From: JACKNG01 sp040220855
Lineage (GTDB): Bacteria > Pseudomonadota > Gammaproteobacteria > Ga0077536
NCBI GenBank assembly: GCA_040220855.1
Contig: JAVJVZ010000054.1
Coordinates: 1 to 64,000, forward strand
DNA: 64,000 bases
Direction of reading: 5' to 3'
The stretch's first letter is position 1. Each line of letters starts with the position of its first letter. A program made the position numbers and the translations under genes. The notes beneath the pieces were generated by a model. It had not been told where the DNA came from, did no database searches, and worked only from the letters and a program-made list of their open reading frames with translations. Below are positions 33,707-42,562 of the stretch, piece by piece.

Positions 33707-34813
33707 TCACTCGCGTCGGCGGACGGCGCCCTGGCGGACGTCGAGAATGCGCTCGGCCCCTTCGGCGTCGAGCGTCTCGTTGAGCGCCTGGTAGAGCTCC
33801 CCGATCAGCGGCATCACGTCTTCGAGCATGATCTGCTGCAGCGCCTTGTGTACGCGGGGCGAACTGCAGTGGTCGGTGATGGCCTGCCACAGGATGCGGC
33901 AGATGGTGCCCGGCAGCAGCGTATTGGTGTTCGGGTCGAGCGGGTGGCCGATGACGTTGGCGAGGCGCACGTTGAGCTCGAACACCTGTGATTTGTAGCG
34001 CTCTTCGACGGTGTGCGCGAGTGCGGCGATGCGGGCGCCGCGATCGGTGTCGTGGTCGCTGACCATACCGAGGGCGTCGTCCTCCCCACCGCGGCGGCCG
34101 GAGCGCGTGGCCTTGAGTTGCATGAGGGTGAGCTCCTGGGTCTCCTCGAGGTCGCTCGCCTCGGCGAAACCCTGCAGTACCTGCAGCTCGATGGTCCGCG
34201 TGATGGCCATCGCCTTGGCCTCGAGCAGGTCGGCTGCCGCGGTCGCCTCCTGGGTCTCTGTCGGACTGCCCTGCCGCGCGTGCAGGCGCAAGTGGTTGCA
34301 CAGCTCCGTGCGTGCCACCCAGACCAGGTTGGGCAGCAGTCTCTGCACCGTCTTGCGGCACGCCTGCAGCACGCGGCGCTGCGCCGGGGACAAGTCACGG
34401 CGCCGCTTCTCCGACTCGTCCAGGCGTGCGATGACGGCGGCTTCGGCGATCGCCTTCAGTGCGCTGCGCAGTGCTGGCGGGGTGCTCGTGAAGCGCACGC
34501 CGACGGCGACCGGGGCTCGCCACATCACGCGTACTTCGACGAGCACCTTGTCAGCGGGGGCGAGCTCGGGGTCGGGCGCGAACTCGAGCATCGCCAGCGT
34601 ACCTTGCTGCAATGGCTCGCGACCGGGTTCGGGGGTGAACGTACCCAGGTTCAGCGCCATGCCGGTGGCGCTGATGTCCTCGATCACGCACGAGATGCGC
34701 GTGCCGAGACGATCGGTGATGAAGGCGGGCAGAGAGACTTCGTGCCGCATATTGTCGCGGCGGCGGCCCCAGTCCTCCTCGCTTTCCAGAATGTCCGGCT
34801 CGTCGTATCTCAC
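33707..34813 (-). CDS. PilZ domain protein with partial DUF1631 region
   Basis: The 368-residue protein begins at GTG 34813. An N-terminal PilZ domain (about 17-125) has both c-di-GMP-binding motifs: RxxxR (residues 19-23) and DISATG. The RxxxR motif precedes the next possible start (Met22), which supports the GTG. The remainder (about 140-360) is helical and resembles the start of DUF1631, ending with HPLDPNTNTLLP and MPLIGELYQALNETL. DUF1631 proteins are often twice this length, so this is a short form. It follows dmeF and the GGDEF-EAL gene on the same strand and is a likely c-di-GMP effector. Confidence 0.75.
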   Translation of the reverse strand: MRYDEPDILESEEDWGRRRDNMRHEVSLPAFITDRLGTRISCVIEDISATGMALNLGTFTPEPGREPLQQGTLAMLEFAPDPELAPADKVLVEVRVMWRAPVAVGVRFTSTPPALRSALKAIAEAAVIARLDESEKRRRDLSPAQRRVLQACRKTVQRLLPNLVWVARTELCNHLRLHARQGSPTETQEATAAADLLEAKAMAITRTIELQVLQGFAEASDLEETQELTLMQLKATRSGRRGGEDDALGMVSDHDTDRGARIAALAHTVEERYKSQVFELNVRLANVIGHPLDPNTNTLLPGTICRILWQAITDHCSSPRVHKALQQIMLEDVMPLIGELYQALNETLDAEGAERILDVRQGAVRRRE

Positions 34814-34910
34814 TGCTGATCCCGTCGCGCCGCGCCGCCAGGCGGGCGGTACGGCTCAGGTGCGCCCGCACTTCTAGCGGCCGTACGTCGTCGATCGTTT
34901 ACTGTCACGA

Positions 34911-34916
34911 AGTATA
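34911..34916 (-). promoter_or_regulatory. Possible -10 element for the PilZ gene
   Basis: On the minus strand the 140-bp gap between dmeF and the PilZ gene contains TATACT, a five-of-six match to the -10 consensus, about 98 bp before the GTG start. No -35 stands out, so it is weak evidence that the PilZ gene has its own promoter. Confidence 0.3.
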
Positions 34917-34953
34917 GGGGGCGATGACGCCACTTGGATATGGCGCGCGCGGA

Positions 34954-35943
34954 TCAGGGCGTGCACACGCGGTCGTGGCACGGATTGACTTCGACGACCA
35001 CGTGCGCCAGGCCGGGAAAGCCGTCGAGCAGGCGCTTGTAGTGTTCGGGCGGACGCGGACGGTGCGTGACCAGCACGATCTCCGCCGCGTACTGTTCGAT
35101 ACCGACCTGCCAGACATGGACATCGGCGACGCGGTTGTCGGCATCCGCTTCGATCGCGTCAACCAGTGCACGCTGGGTGCGCGCATCGACCGTCGCGTCG
35201 AGCAGTACCTCGCTGCTGTCACCGACCAGGCTCCACGACCAGCGCGCGATGATGGCTGCACCGACCAGGCCCATCAGGGGGTCGAGTGCTGCCCAGCCGA
35301 ACAACATGCCGCCGGCAAGCGCGAGAATCGCGAGCACCGAGGTGAGCGCGTCGGCGAGCACGTGCACGTAGGCTGCGTGCAGGTTGCGATCGCGCGCCGG
35401 CGCGGCCGGGACGTCGGCGACGCCGCGCGCGTCACCGCCACCGTGGGCGTGGTGCGGGCCGTGCGCGTGGTGATGGTCGTGGTGGGCGCCGGCCCGGGCC
35501 AGGATCGCCCCGCAGGCGAGATTGACCACCAGGCCGAGTACGGCGACGCTCATTGCTTCGCCATAGGCGATGGCGTGCGGCGAGAACAGCCGCAGCCCCG
35601 ATTCGAGCGCCATCACCAGGGCCACCACGCCGAGCGCAACCGCGCTCGCAAACGCCCCCAGGGAGCTGACCTTGCCGGTACCGAAGCTGTAGCGCGGGTT
35701 GTCGGCGTGCTGGCGCGCATAGCGATAGGCGAACAGCGTGATGGCGAACGCGGCGATGTGGGTAGCCATGTGCCAGCCATCGGCGAGCAGGGCCATCGAG
35801 CCGAGCACGAGGCCGCCGACGATCTCGACCACCATGGTGACGGCCGTCAATGCAATCACGCGCAGGGTGCTGCGTTCCGCAGCGGCGGAATCGAGATTGA
35901 AGTCGTGCGAGTGTCGCCAGCGTTCGAGCGTGTGCGAGTGCAT
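34954..35943 (-). CDS. dmeF: Cation diffusion facilitator, DmeF-like Co/Ni exporter
   Basis: The 329-residue inner-membrane protein has six predicted helices and the CDF family metal-site segments ADGWHMATH and HVLADALTS. A cytoplasmic histidine-rich loop (HHDHHHAHGPHHAHGGG) lies between helices IV and V. The N-terminal MHSHTLERWRHSHDF and the FGTGKVSSLGAF segment are typical of the DmeF subgroup, which exports cobalt and nickel. The ATG at 35943 matches that N-terminus. It ends at VNPCHDRVC, with two cysteines in the C-terminal domain. No DmeR-type regulator gene is adjacent. The GGDEF-EAL gene lies 32 bp upstream on the same strand. Confidence 0.88.
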   Translation of the reverse strand: MHSHTLERWRHSHDFNLDSAAAERSTLRVIALTAVTMVVEIVGGLVLGSMALLADGWHMATHIAAFAITLFAYRYARQHADNPRYSFGTGKVSSLGAFASAVALGVVALVMALESGLRLFSPHAIAYGEAMSVAVLGLVVNLACGAILARAGAHHDHHHAHGPHHAHGGGDARGVADVPAAPARDRNLHAAYVHVLADALTSVLAILALAGGMLFGWAALDPLMGLVGAAIIARWSWSLVGDSSEVLLDATVDARTQRALVDAIEADADNRVADVHVWQVGIEQYAAEIVLVTHRPRPPEHYKRLLDGFPGLAHVVVEVNPCHDRVCTP

Positions 35944-35975
35944 GACAGGCAGCTTAACAGCCTGCCGTGCCGGTA

Positions 35976-38900
35976 TCACACCGGCGCACGCTGCCCGTGA
36001 GCACGTTCGGCATGCGCCTGGGCGAGCGCCCAGGCGGTGAAATCGGCCGCCGGCATCGGCTTGTGAAACAGGTAGCCCTGGCCGTGGCGACAACCCTGGG
36101 CGAGCAGGAACTGCCGCTGCGCTTCACTCTCGACGCCCTCGGCGACAGTCTCCAGGCGGAGACTCTGGGCAAGCGCGATGACGGCGCCGGTGATCGCCAT
36201 GTCATCACTGTCGTCGGGAATGTCGCGGACGAAGGAGCGGTCGATCTTGAGCTGGTTGATCGGCAGCCGCTTGAGATAGGACAGCGAGGAGTATCCGGTT
36301 CCGAAGTCGTCGATCGACAGGCTCACGCCGAGCTCGCGCAGCGCATCGAGTTCGTCGATGGCATGCTCCGCCTCGCTCATGATGAAGCTCTCGGTGACTT
36401 CCAGCTCGAGCCGTGATGCCGGCAGCTCGGCCTCGGCAAGTGCGGCGGCGACTGCCTGCGGCAGCCGGCCGCGTCGGATCTGCGGACCGGCCACGTTGAC
36501 CGCGATACGCGTCAGCGCAACCCCGGCATCGAGCCAGGCGCGCGCGGCATGGCAGGCGGTGCGCAGCACCCAGTCGCCGATCGGCACGATCAGTCCGCTT
36601 TCCTCGGCCAGCGGGATGAAGCGGTCCGGCGCCACCAGGCCGAGTTCGGGGTGGTTCCAGCGCAGCAGCGCCTCGGCGCCGACCAGGCGTCCGCTGTCGA
36701 GCTCGACCTGCGGCTGGTAGTGGACGACCAGCTCGTGGTTGTCGAGTGCGCGCCTGAGATCGTTCTCGAGCCGTACCCGTTCGAGGGCGGCCTCGGTCAT
36801 GCGCTGCGAGTACATCGCGTAGGCGTTGCGGCCTTTCTCTTTCGCTTCGTACATCGCCGAGTCGGCGTTGCGCAGCAGGCTGTCGATGTCGGCGCCGTCG
36901 CGCGGGAACACGCTGATGCCGATGCTCGGCGTGACCGCGATCTCGTGGCCTTCCATGCAGAATGGCTGGGAGAATGCCGCCAGTACCTTCTCCGCCACCT
37001 GCACTGCCGCCTCCGGACCATCGATGTCCTCGAGCAGCAGGGTGAATTCGTCGCCACTCAGGCGCGCCACCGTGTCGGTGCGCCGCACGCAGCCCTGCAG
37101 ACGCTGGGCAGCAAACTGCAGCAGTGCGTCGCCGATCGGATGGCCGAGACTGTCGTTGATGTTCTTGAAGCGATCGATGTCGATGAACAGCAGGGCGCCT
37201 TCGCTGCGTCGCCGGTGTGTCTGCTCGATGGCGTGCTCGAGGCGCGCGCACAGCAGCAGACGGTTGGGCAGGCCCGTCAGCGGATCGTGGTGGGCGAGGT
37301 ACTGCAGCTCGGTCTGCGAGCGCTTGAGCTCGGTGATGTCGTTGGCGATACCGACCGCCTCGAGAAGATTCCCGTCGGCATCGAGGCGGTTCACGGAGTT
37401 CCACGACCACACCCGTTCCTCGCCGCGCGCGTTCTCGATCACCATCTCGAAATTCTTGAGGCCACTGCCCCGCTCGTACTCCCGGAACATCGCCTCCACC
37501 TGCGCGTACTTGTCGCCGGGACACAAGGTCGACCACAGGTGGTGGCCGATGATGTCTTCGCGCGCGTAGCCGAGAATGCGGCAGCCGGCTTCGTTGACGG
37601 CCGTCAGGACGCCGCTCGGCGTAGTCGCCATGACCACTGCTGGCGAGTTCTCCACCACGTGCTCGTGGTACGCCTTCATGCGCACGGTCTCGTCCAGCGC
37701 CGCGGTGAGCTTCGCCTGCTGCTCGACCTCGCCGGTGATGTCCTGGATGGTCCCGGCCGAACGTACCGCCTGGCCGTCGGCATCGTGGCTGTTGCGCCAG
37801 CGTGCGCGCAGGTGCTTGACCTGCCGGCGCGGGGTGACGATGCGAAAGACGAGGTCGACCAGGCCGGTGTCGCCGAGCGACTCGCGGTAGCGCCGCGCGA
37901 CCTCCTCGCGCTCCCCCGCGTCGACCAGGGCGAGCACGTCATCGAGCGTCTCGCCGATCTCGTCGCGCGTGATCTCGAGCACGCACAGGGCCTCGTCCGA
38001 CCAGTTCAGCCGGCCGCTCGTGAGATCGTACTCCCAGCCGCCGAGGCCGGCGATTTCCTGTGCTTCGCGGAGCAATTCCTGGTTGCGCCGAAGCTCGGTG
38101 AGGTCGTGTCCGATGCCGATGATCTCGATGACGTTACCGTCGTCGTCGAAGCGGTTGGCCGAGGTCCACGACAGCACGCGCTCCTCGCCGGAGGCTGCGC
38201 GCATGTGCATCTCGTAGTCGGCGACGCCGCCGTCGCGTGCGAATGCCGCGAACAGTCGCGGCACCTGTTCGTAGAGCGCGCCGGGGTACATCGCCCGCCA
38301 CAGGTTGCGGCCGATGATGTCGCGGCGCGCACAGCCGAGCAGCCGGCAGCCGGCCTCGTTGATCGCGCGCGTCGTGCCGTCCGGCGCGACCGCGAAGACG
38401 AAAGCGGGTGTATTCGCCACCACGTGCTCGGTGTACTCGGCGAGTCGCACCCGCTCGGTGAGCTGATCGAGCAGGGCCGCCTGGCGACCGAGCAGGGCGG
38501 TGATGTCCTGCACCGTGCCGACCGAGCGCAGCGGGCGGCCGTCGGCGTCGTATTCGTTGCGACAATGTCCGTGCACGCTCTTGACGTGTCCGTCGCGGGT
38601 CCGCACGCGGTAGACGATGTCGTAGTCGGTGTGCCTGGCGAGCGCCTCGCGGTAGGCGCTGTCGACGCGCGTGCGGTCGTCCTCGTGCACGCGCGCCAGG
38701 AAGCCCGGGTAACTCGTGGCCGGGGCGTCGGGACCGAGATCGAGCAAGGCCTGCGCCTCGTCGGACCACCACAGCCGGTCGTGCACGACGTCGAGCTCCC
38801 AGGTCCCGAGATGGGCGACGCGCTGGGCTTCGGCGAGCCGCGCTTCGGTCCGGATCAGGGCCTGCGTATGCTCCGCGGCCATGGTGATGTCGACGCCGAG

Positions 38901-39335
38901 ACCGATGATCTCCCGCAGCGAGCCGTCGGGCGCGTGGCGGTTCAGCGAACTCCAGGCGATCACGCGGCGCCCCCCGTTGCGCGTCGCCAGCGTCATGGGG
39001 TAGTCGCGCACCTCGGCCGCGCCGCTGAAGTCGGCGAGCAGGGTATCCACCTGGTGCGCGAGCTCACCTGGATAGAGCAGTTCCCAGTAGTTGCTCGAGA
39101 AGAAGGTTTCGCGCGAGTAACCGGTGATGCGGCAGCCGGCGTCATTCACTGCGATGACGCGGCCTTGCGGGGTGAGGCCAATCAGGAACAGCGGCCCGTG
39201 GGCGACCATGTGTGCCGCGAGATCGGCCCACCAGCCGGCCTCGGCGGCGGCGGCATCGGGTCGCCACAGGGCCGTGCGCAGGGTGTCGTGGCGCATGCCG
39301 TCACTGACCTCGGAAAGCGGTGGGAAGACTGTCAT
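35976..39335 (-). CDS. Five-PAS GGDEF-EAL protein
   Basis: This 1119-residue soluble protein (no membrane helices seen) has five PAS domains: about 40-155, 172-282, 300-415, 425-535 and 555-670. They are followed by GGDEF (about 675-845) and EAL (about 860-1105). PAS 1, 3 and 5 share N(D/E)AGCRxxG, while PAS 2 and 4 share LGxWExD...RLxWSDEA, an A-B-A-B-A pattern. The cyclase signature is SGDEF (760-764), a usually tolerated variant, with an inhibitory RxxD site (751-754). The EAL domain keeps EALLRW, DDFGTGYSS and EGVE. Both synthesis and breakdown of c-di-GMP are thus possible. The PAS ligands are unknown. Confidence 0.93.
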   Translation of the reverse strand: MTVFPPLSEVSDGMRHDTLRTALWRPDAAAAEAGWWADLAAHMVAHGPLFLIGLTPQGRVIAVNDAGCRITGYSRETFFSSNYWELLYPGELAHQVDTLLADFSGAAEVRDYPMTLATRNGGRRVIAWSSLNRHAPDGSLREIIGLGVDITMAAEHTQALIRTEARLAEAQRVAHLGTWELDVVHDRLWWSDEAQALLDLGPDAPATSYPGFLARVHEDDRTRVDSAYREALARHTDYDIVYRVRTRDGHVKSVHGHCRNEYDADGRPLRSVGTVQDITALLGRQAALLDQLTERVRLAEYTEHVVANTPAFVFAVAPDGTTRAINEAGCRLLGCARRDIIGRNLWRAMYPGALYEQVPRLFAAFARDGGVADYEMHMRAASGEERVLSWTSANRFDDDGNVIEIIGIGHDLTELRRNQELLREAQEIAGLGGWEYDLTSGRLNWSDEALCVLEITRDEIGETLDDVLALVDAGEREEVARRYRESLGDTGLVDLVFRIVTPRRQVKHLRARWRNSHDADGQAVRSAGTIQDITGEVEQQAKLTAALDETVRMKAYHEHVVENSPAVVMATTPSGVLTAVNEAGCRILGYAREDIIGHHLWSTLCPGDKYAQVEAMFREYERGSGLKNFEMVIENARGEERVWSWNSVNRLDADGNLLEAVGIANDITELKRSQTELQYLAHHDPLTGLPNRLLLCARLEHAIEQTHRRRSEGALLFIDIDRFKNINDSLGHPIGDALLQFAAQRLQGCVRRTDTVARLSGDEFTLLLEDIDGPEAAVQVAEKVLAAFSQPFCMEGHEIAVTPSIGISVFPRDGADIDSLLRNADSAMYEAKEKGRNAYAMYSQRMTEAALERVRLENDLRRALDNHELVVHYQPQVELDSGRLVGAEALLRWNHPELGLVAPDRFIPLAEESGLIVPIGDWVLRTACHAARAWLDAGVALTRIAVNVAGPQIRRGRLPQAVAAALAEAELPASRLELEVTESFIMSEAEHAIDELDALRELGVSLSIDDFGTGYSSLSYLKRLPINQLKIDRSFVRDIPDDSDDMAITGAVIALAQSLRLETVAEGVESEAQRQFLLAQGCRHGQGYLFHKPMPAADFTAWALAQAHAERAHGQRAPV

Positions 39336-39416
39336 GAGACTGCTGCGGGTGCGCCGTTGTTCCTGTAACGGCAGGCGGCGGCGGCGATTGAGCGTGGCGG
39401 ACGGGGCGGGGCCGGG

Positions 39417-39434
39417 GCGCCTGCAGGCAGGCGC
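39417..39434 (-). terminator. Hairpin after the TonB receptor gene
   Basis: A 7-bp perfect stem (GCGCCTG / CAGGCGC) with a 4-nt loop CAGG lies about 38 bp beyond the receptor stop codon, on the path toward the GGDEF-EAL gene. No T run follows, so it may be only a weak terminator. Confidence 0.35.
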
Positions 39435-39472
39435 GCTCCGGCGGGGTGGTGAGGGGCGGGCGCGCGCTCCGC

Positions 39473-41554
39473 TCAGAAGGTCCAGCCGACCTGGACGAAG
39501 CCGTTCAGACCGTCGCCGGGTATCCGCGCCCCGACCGCGACGTCGCTAGCGGCGACCCGGTTGATGCCGTTCAGGTGCGGCCGGTAGGTCTTGTCGAGCA
39601 GGTTCTCGATACCCGCCGTGACGGTCAGGCCGCTGCGCGGCCAGGCGTACTGCCCGTAGAGGTTGAGCAGGCCGTAACCCGCGCTGCGCGGCTCGTCGTT
39701 GGTCGCGGAGACGTCGTTCTGGGCGGCGTAGAACTCGCCTTCCAGGGTCACCGACCAGCGTTCGCGGCGGTAGCTGAGGTCGACCAGGGTGTTGAAGGGT
39801 GCGATGCGGAACAAGTCGTCGTCGATGTCGCGGCGCTCACCACGTACCCAGCTCAGGATGCCGCCGATCTCCCAGCCCGCGGCGAGTGGGGCCGACCACT
39901 CGACGTCGACGCCCCACAGGCGTGCATCGACGTTGGCGTAGCGCAGCGGGGTCGCGTCGCCGTTCATTGTCGCGACCATGATGACCGCGCGCTCGGTCGC
40001 CGGCACGCCCTGGATGTAGTCGTCGACGTGGTGGTAGAAGGCGCGCGGCGCGAGGTTGAGTCCGCTGAGGCGCCAGTCGAGGCCGAGTTCGAACTGCCAG
40101 GCGGTTTCCGAATCGAGATCGATGTCGCCGACGTAGAGGTTGCCGTCGGCGAGGCCGCCGGTCGCCTCCAGCGGCAGCCACAGGTAGCGTTCCTGGTGGG
40201 TCGGCGCGCGATTCTTGCGCGCGACCCCGGCCTCCACGGTGAGCCCGTCGGTGAGCGCGTAGCCGACCACCAGCGCGGCGTCGACATTATCGTCGTCGGC
40301 GTCGCGGTCGGCGGCATTGAAGGCGTCGCGCAACTGTGCCAACGGCGGCATCATCATCGCCATCGAAGCATCGACGGCGCCGGCGTCCATCGCAATGTGC
40401 GTCCAGCGGATGCCGAGCTCGACGCTGAAGCGGCCGAGTGCGAGATGCTCCCACTCGACGTAGAGGCCGTAACGATCGCGCTCGACGTCGTCGAAATTGC
40501 GTGCGAAGAAGGCCGCGTTGTCGGGGCTCGTGATGAGCGAGTCGTAATCGAGCAGGTGGCCGTCGGCGCCGACGCGCAGGGTGCCGCCCGACAGCGGCAT
40601 GGCGGCCTGGGTACGCCAGCCGATGGTATCGGCTTCGGCCAGGTTGTCACGCCGCCGCCCGGCAGGGGCGCGCCGCATGCGGTAATTGCTCATGAGGTGC
40701 TCGACGCCGTTCCAGTAGAGTTCGACGGAGAGATCGACGGCGCCGCGGTGGCCGTTCCAGCCGGCGCGCACGAGGTCGGCATCCGAGTAGATGTCGTCCA
40801 TGGGCAAGGCCGGTGTGCCGGTCTCGCCGGTATCGTTGCGACGGTAGTCGACGCGCAGCACGTCCGTGCCCAGTTTCGTCGCGTAGCCGAGATCGAAGGC
40901 GTTACGCTCGTAGCGCGTGGGACGGATGGTGCCGTCGCCGAAGTCGCGGTGGTTGCCATGCTCGCGACTTGCCGCCGCGCGCAGGCGGTGGCGGTCGTTG
41001 GCGAGGTTGAGTTCGCCGGTGGCCGAGTAACCGCCGTCGACGCTCTGGCCGCCGACGGCAACGCGGCCGTCGATCCCGAACGCCTGCTCGGTGCCGAACT
41101 CGGCCGTGCGCGAGCGTGCGATGACGGTCCCGCCGATGGTCTCGAGACCGCTGGAGACCGGCGCGATGCCGCGAATCACCTCGAGGCGGTCGACGAAGGT
41201 GCGCGGCAGGTAGTGCAGCGGCGCATCCATGTTGTTGGAGCAGGCGTTGCCGATGGTCATGCCATCGACGTCGATATTGACGCGTTCGGCATACATGCCA
41301 CGGTACTGGGCGATCCCGGCGAGGGTCCCGTTGAAGTTGACGTTGGCGCCGGCGACGCGCTTGAGCAGCAGCGCGGTGTTGGTCTCGGCGAGCGGCGCCA
41401 GGCCTTCGTCGACGCCGAACGGGCTGAGCGGTTCGCCCCACACCACGATTTCCTCGTGATCGGCGCGGGTGACGAGCGCGAGCATGGCAGTGAGCACGCC
41501 GCAGACGAGCGCAACACGGACGGGCGCGTGGGGACGGCAGGCGGACGGCAACAT
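39473..41554 (-). CDS. TonB-dependent outer-membrane receptor, copper-receptor-like
   Basis: The ATG at 41554 gives 693 residues, starting with a signal peptide (core about 12-28) followed by HEEIVVWG, a TonB-box-like stretch. The plug domain (about 45-170) contains the family segment PRTFVDRLEVIRGIAPVSSG. The 22-strand barrel ends in an aromatic residue (VGWTF), as required for outer-membrane assembly. The plug has CSNNM (Cys105-Met109), matching the CxxxM copper site known in OprC/NosA-type receptors, and a methionine-rich loop with SMAMMM. I therefore infer copper uptake. The divergent modABC makes a molybdate role an alternative, though molybdate normally crosses through porins. GAGGAG precedes the start. 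Confidence 0.8.
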   Translation of the reverse strand: MLPSACRPHAPVRVALVCGVLTAMLALVTRADHEEIVVWGEPLSPFGVDEGLAPLAETNTALLLKRVAGANVNFNGTLAGIAQYRGMYAERVNIDVDGMTIGNACSNNMDAPLHYLPRTFVDRLEVIRGIAPVSSGLETIGGTVIARSRTAEFGTEQAFGIDGRVAVGGQSVDGGYSATGELNLANDRHRLRAAASREHGNHRDFGDGTIRPTRYERNAFDLGYATKLGTDVLRVDYRRNDTGETGTPALPMDDIYSDADLVRAGWNGHRGAVDLSVELYWNGVEHLMSNYRMRRAPAGRRRDNLAEADTIGWRTQAAMPLSGGTLRVGADGHLLDYDSLITSPDNAAFFARNFDDVERDRYGLYVEWEHLALGRFSVELGIRWTHIAMDAGAVDASMAMMMPPLAQLRDAFNAADRDADDDNVDAALVVGYALTDGLTVEAGVARKNRAPTHQERYLWLPLEATGGLADGNLYVGDIDLDSETAWQFELGLDWRLSGLNLAPRAFYHHVDDYIQGVPATERAVIMVATMNGDATPLRYANVDARLWGVDVEWSAPLAAGWEIGGILSWVRGERRDIDDDLFRIAPFNTLVDLSYRRERWSVTLEGEFYAAQNDVSATNDEPRSAGYGLLNLYGQYAWPRSGLTVTAGIENLLDKTYRPHLNGINRVAASDVAVGARIPGDGLNGFVQVGWTF

Positions 41555-41589
41555 CGTGCAGTGGACTCCTCGGTCGGTTCGGGCTGCAG

Positions 41590-41634
41590 ATGTTAGTGGC
41601 TCGCGGCGCTCGGCGGATGCGACAAATTGTCGCA
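41590..41634 (-). promoter_or_regulatory. Perfect 8-1-8 palindrome and -10 element before the TonB receptor
   Basis: TGCGACAA-A-TTGTCGCA (41618-41634) is a perfect palindrome in the divergent region between the receptor and modA. On the minus strand a TAACAT -10-like element (41595-41590) places a transcription start near 41583. The palindrome centre then falls about 43 bp upstream, close to the -41.5 position used by class II CRP/FNR-family activators. No good -35 is present, which fits activator dependence. The binding protein is unknown. Confidence 0.55.
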
Positions 41635-41798
41635 CCCGCGGCGCGGCGCGCGGTCCGCATCGCGCTGACCACGGTACCGTTCGCGTAATATCCTTCACGA
41701 TACAGCGCCACCGGCGACTGGATGCGAGGAGCGAACCGCGGGCGATGATCGGGGTAACAGCAAGGCGGGGGGTATCTGACCGGGTGCGACCGGCCGTC

Positions 41799-42560
41799 AT
41801 GCGCCGTGCGCGCGCCTGTGTCATGGCCGTGCTGTTGCATTTGTGCGCGCCGGCAGCCGGCGCCGCCGAGGCGACGGTGGCGGTCGCGGCCAACTTCCTG
41901 GTCGCGATGGAAACGCTCGCAACGGACTTTGCCCGTGCCTCCGGCCATACGCTCGTTCTCGCTGCCGGCTCGACCGGCAAGCTCTATGCGCAGATTGCCC
42001 ATGACGCGCCCTACGATGTCTTCCTCGCCGCGGACCAGGCCCGCCCGGCGGCGCTCGAGAACGGCCCGCGGGCGGTCGCCGGCACGCGCTTCACCTATGC
42101 CGTGGGCGCGCTCGTGCTGTGGAGCCGCGATGCCGCGCTCCTCGCCAGCGACATGCCGGCGGCGGTCCTGGCCGGCCCGGCCGTGCGACACATCGCGATC
42201 GCCAATCCCGATCTTGCGCCTTACGGCGTCGCCGCGGCGCAGACGCTCGATCGGCTCGGGATGGGCGCGCGCGTGCGCGACAAGCTCGTTACCGCGCAGA
42301 ACGTCGGCGAGGCCTACTCGATGGTCGCGACCGGCAACGCCGAGGTCGGCTTCGTCGCCCGCGCCAGCGTGGTCGACCCGCGCCATGCCCCGGGCGGCAG
42401 TCGCTGGGATGTTCCGCCCGGACTCCACGCACCAATCCGCCAGGACGCCGTGCTGCTGCGCCACGGCGCCGACAACCCCGCTGCCCGCGCGCTGCTCGAG
42501 TTCCTGCGCACGCCGGCGGCCGCGGCGGTCATGCAGCGCCACGGGTATCGCACCGAGTGA
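41799..42560 (+). CDS. modA: Molybdate ABC transporter, periplasmic binding protein
   Basis: ModA captures molybdate or tungstate in the periplasm for ModBC. The ATG at 41799 gives 253 residues with a signal peptide (MRRARACVMAVLLHL..., cleavage after AAG). In-frame ATGs at 41745 and 41823 are alternatives. The mature protein starts TVAVAANF and has the oxyanion-binding segments AGSTGKLYAQI and ANPDLAPYG typical of ModA. Its stop overlaps a possible GTG start of modB by 4 bp. No ModE gene or clear ModE box is visible. Confidence 0.93.
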   Translation: MRRARACVMAVLLHLCAPAAGAAEATVAVAANFLVAMETLATDFARASGHTLVLAAGSTGKLYAQIAHDAPYDVFLAADQARPAALENGPRAVAGTRFTYAVGALVLWSRDAALLASDMPAAVLAGPAVRHIAIANPDLAPYGVAAAQTLDRLGMGARVRDKLVTAQNVGEAYSMVATGNAEVGFVARASVVDPRHAPGGSRWDVPPGLHAPIRQDAVLLRHGADNPAARALLEFLRTPAAAAVMQRHGYRTE

Positions 42561-42562
42561 GC

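Noticed and set aside
36549..39368. Open frame of 939 codons opposite the PAS-GGDEF-EAL gene
   Set aside because: Its repeats simply mirror the duplicated PAS units on the coding strand. No ribosome-binding site or known domain supports it.
39473..41554. TonB receptor as a molybdate receptor because of modABC
   Set aside because: The genes are divergent, molybdate is not normally imported through TonB receptors, and the CxxxM and Met-rich features point to copper. Kept only as an alternative.
41681..41715. ModE-like operator before modA
   Set aside because: The AT-rich stretch around GTAATATC and CGATACAGCG only loosely resembles a ModE site, and the arms do not pair well.
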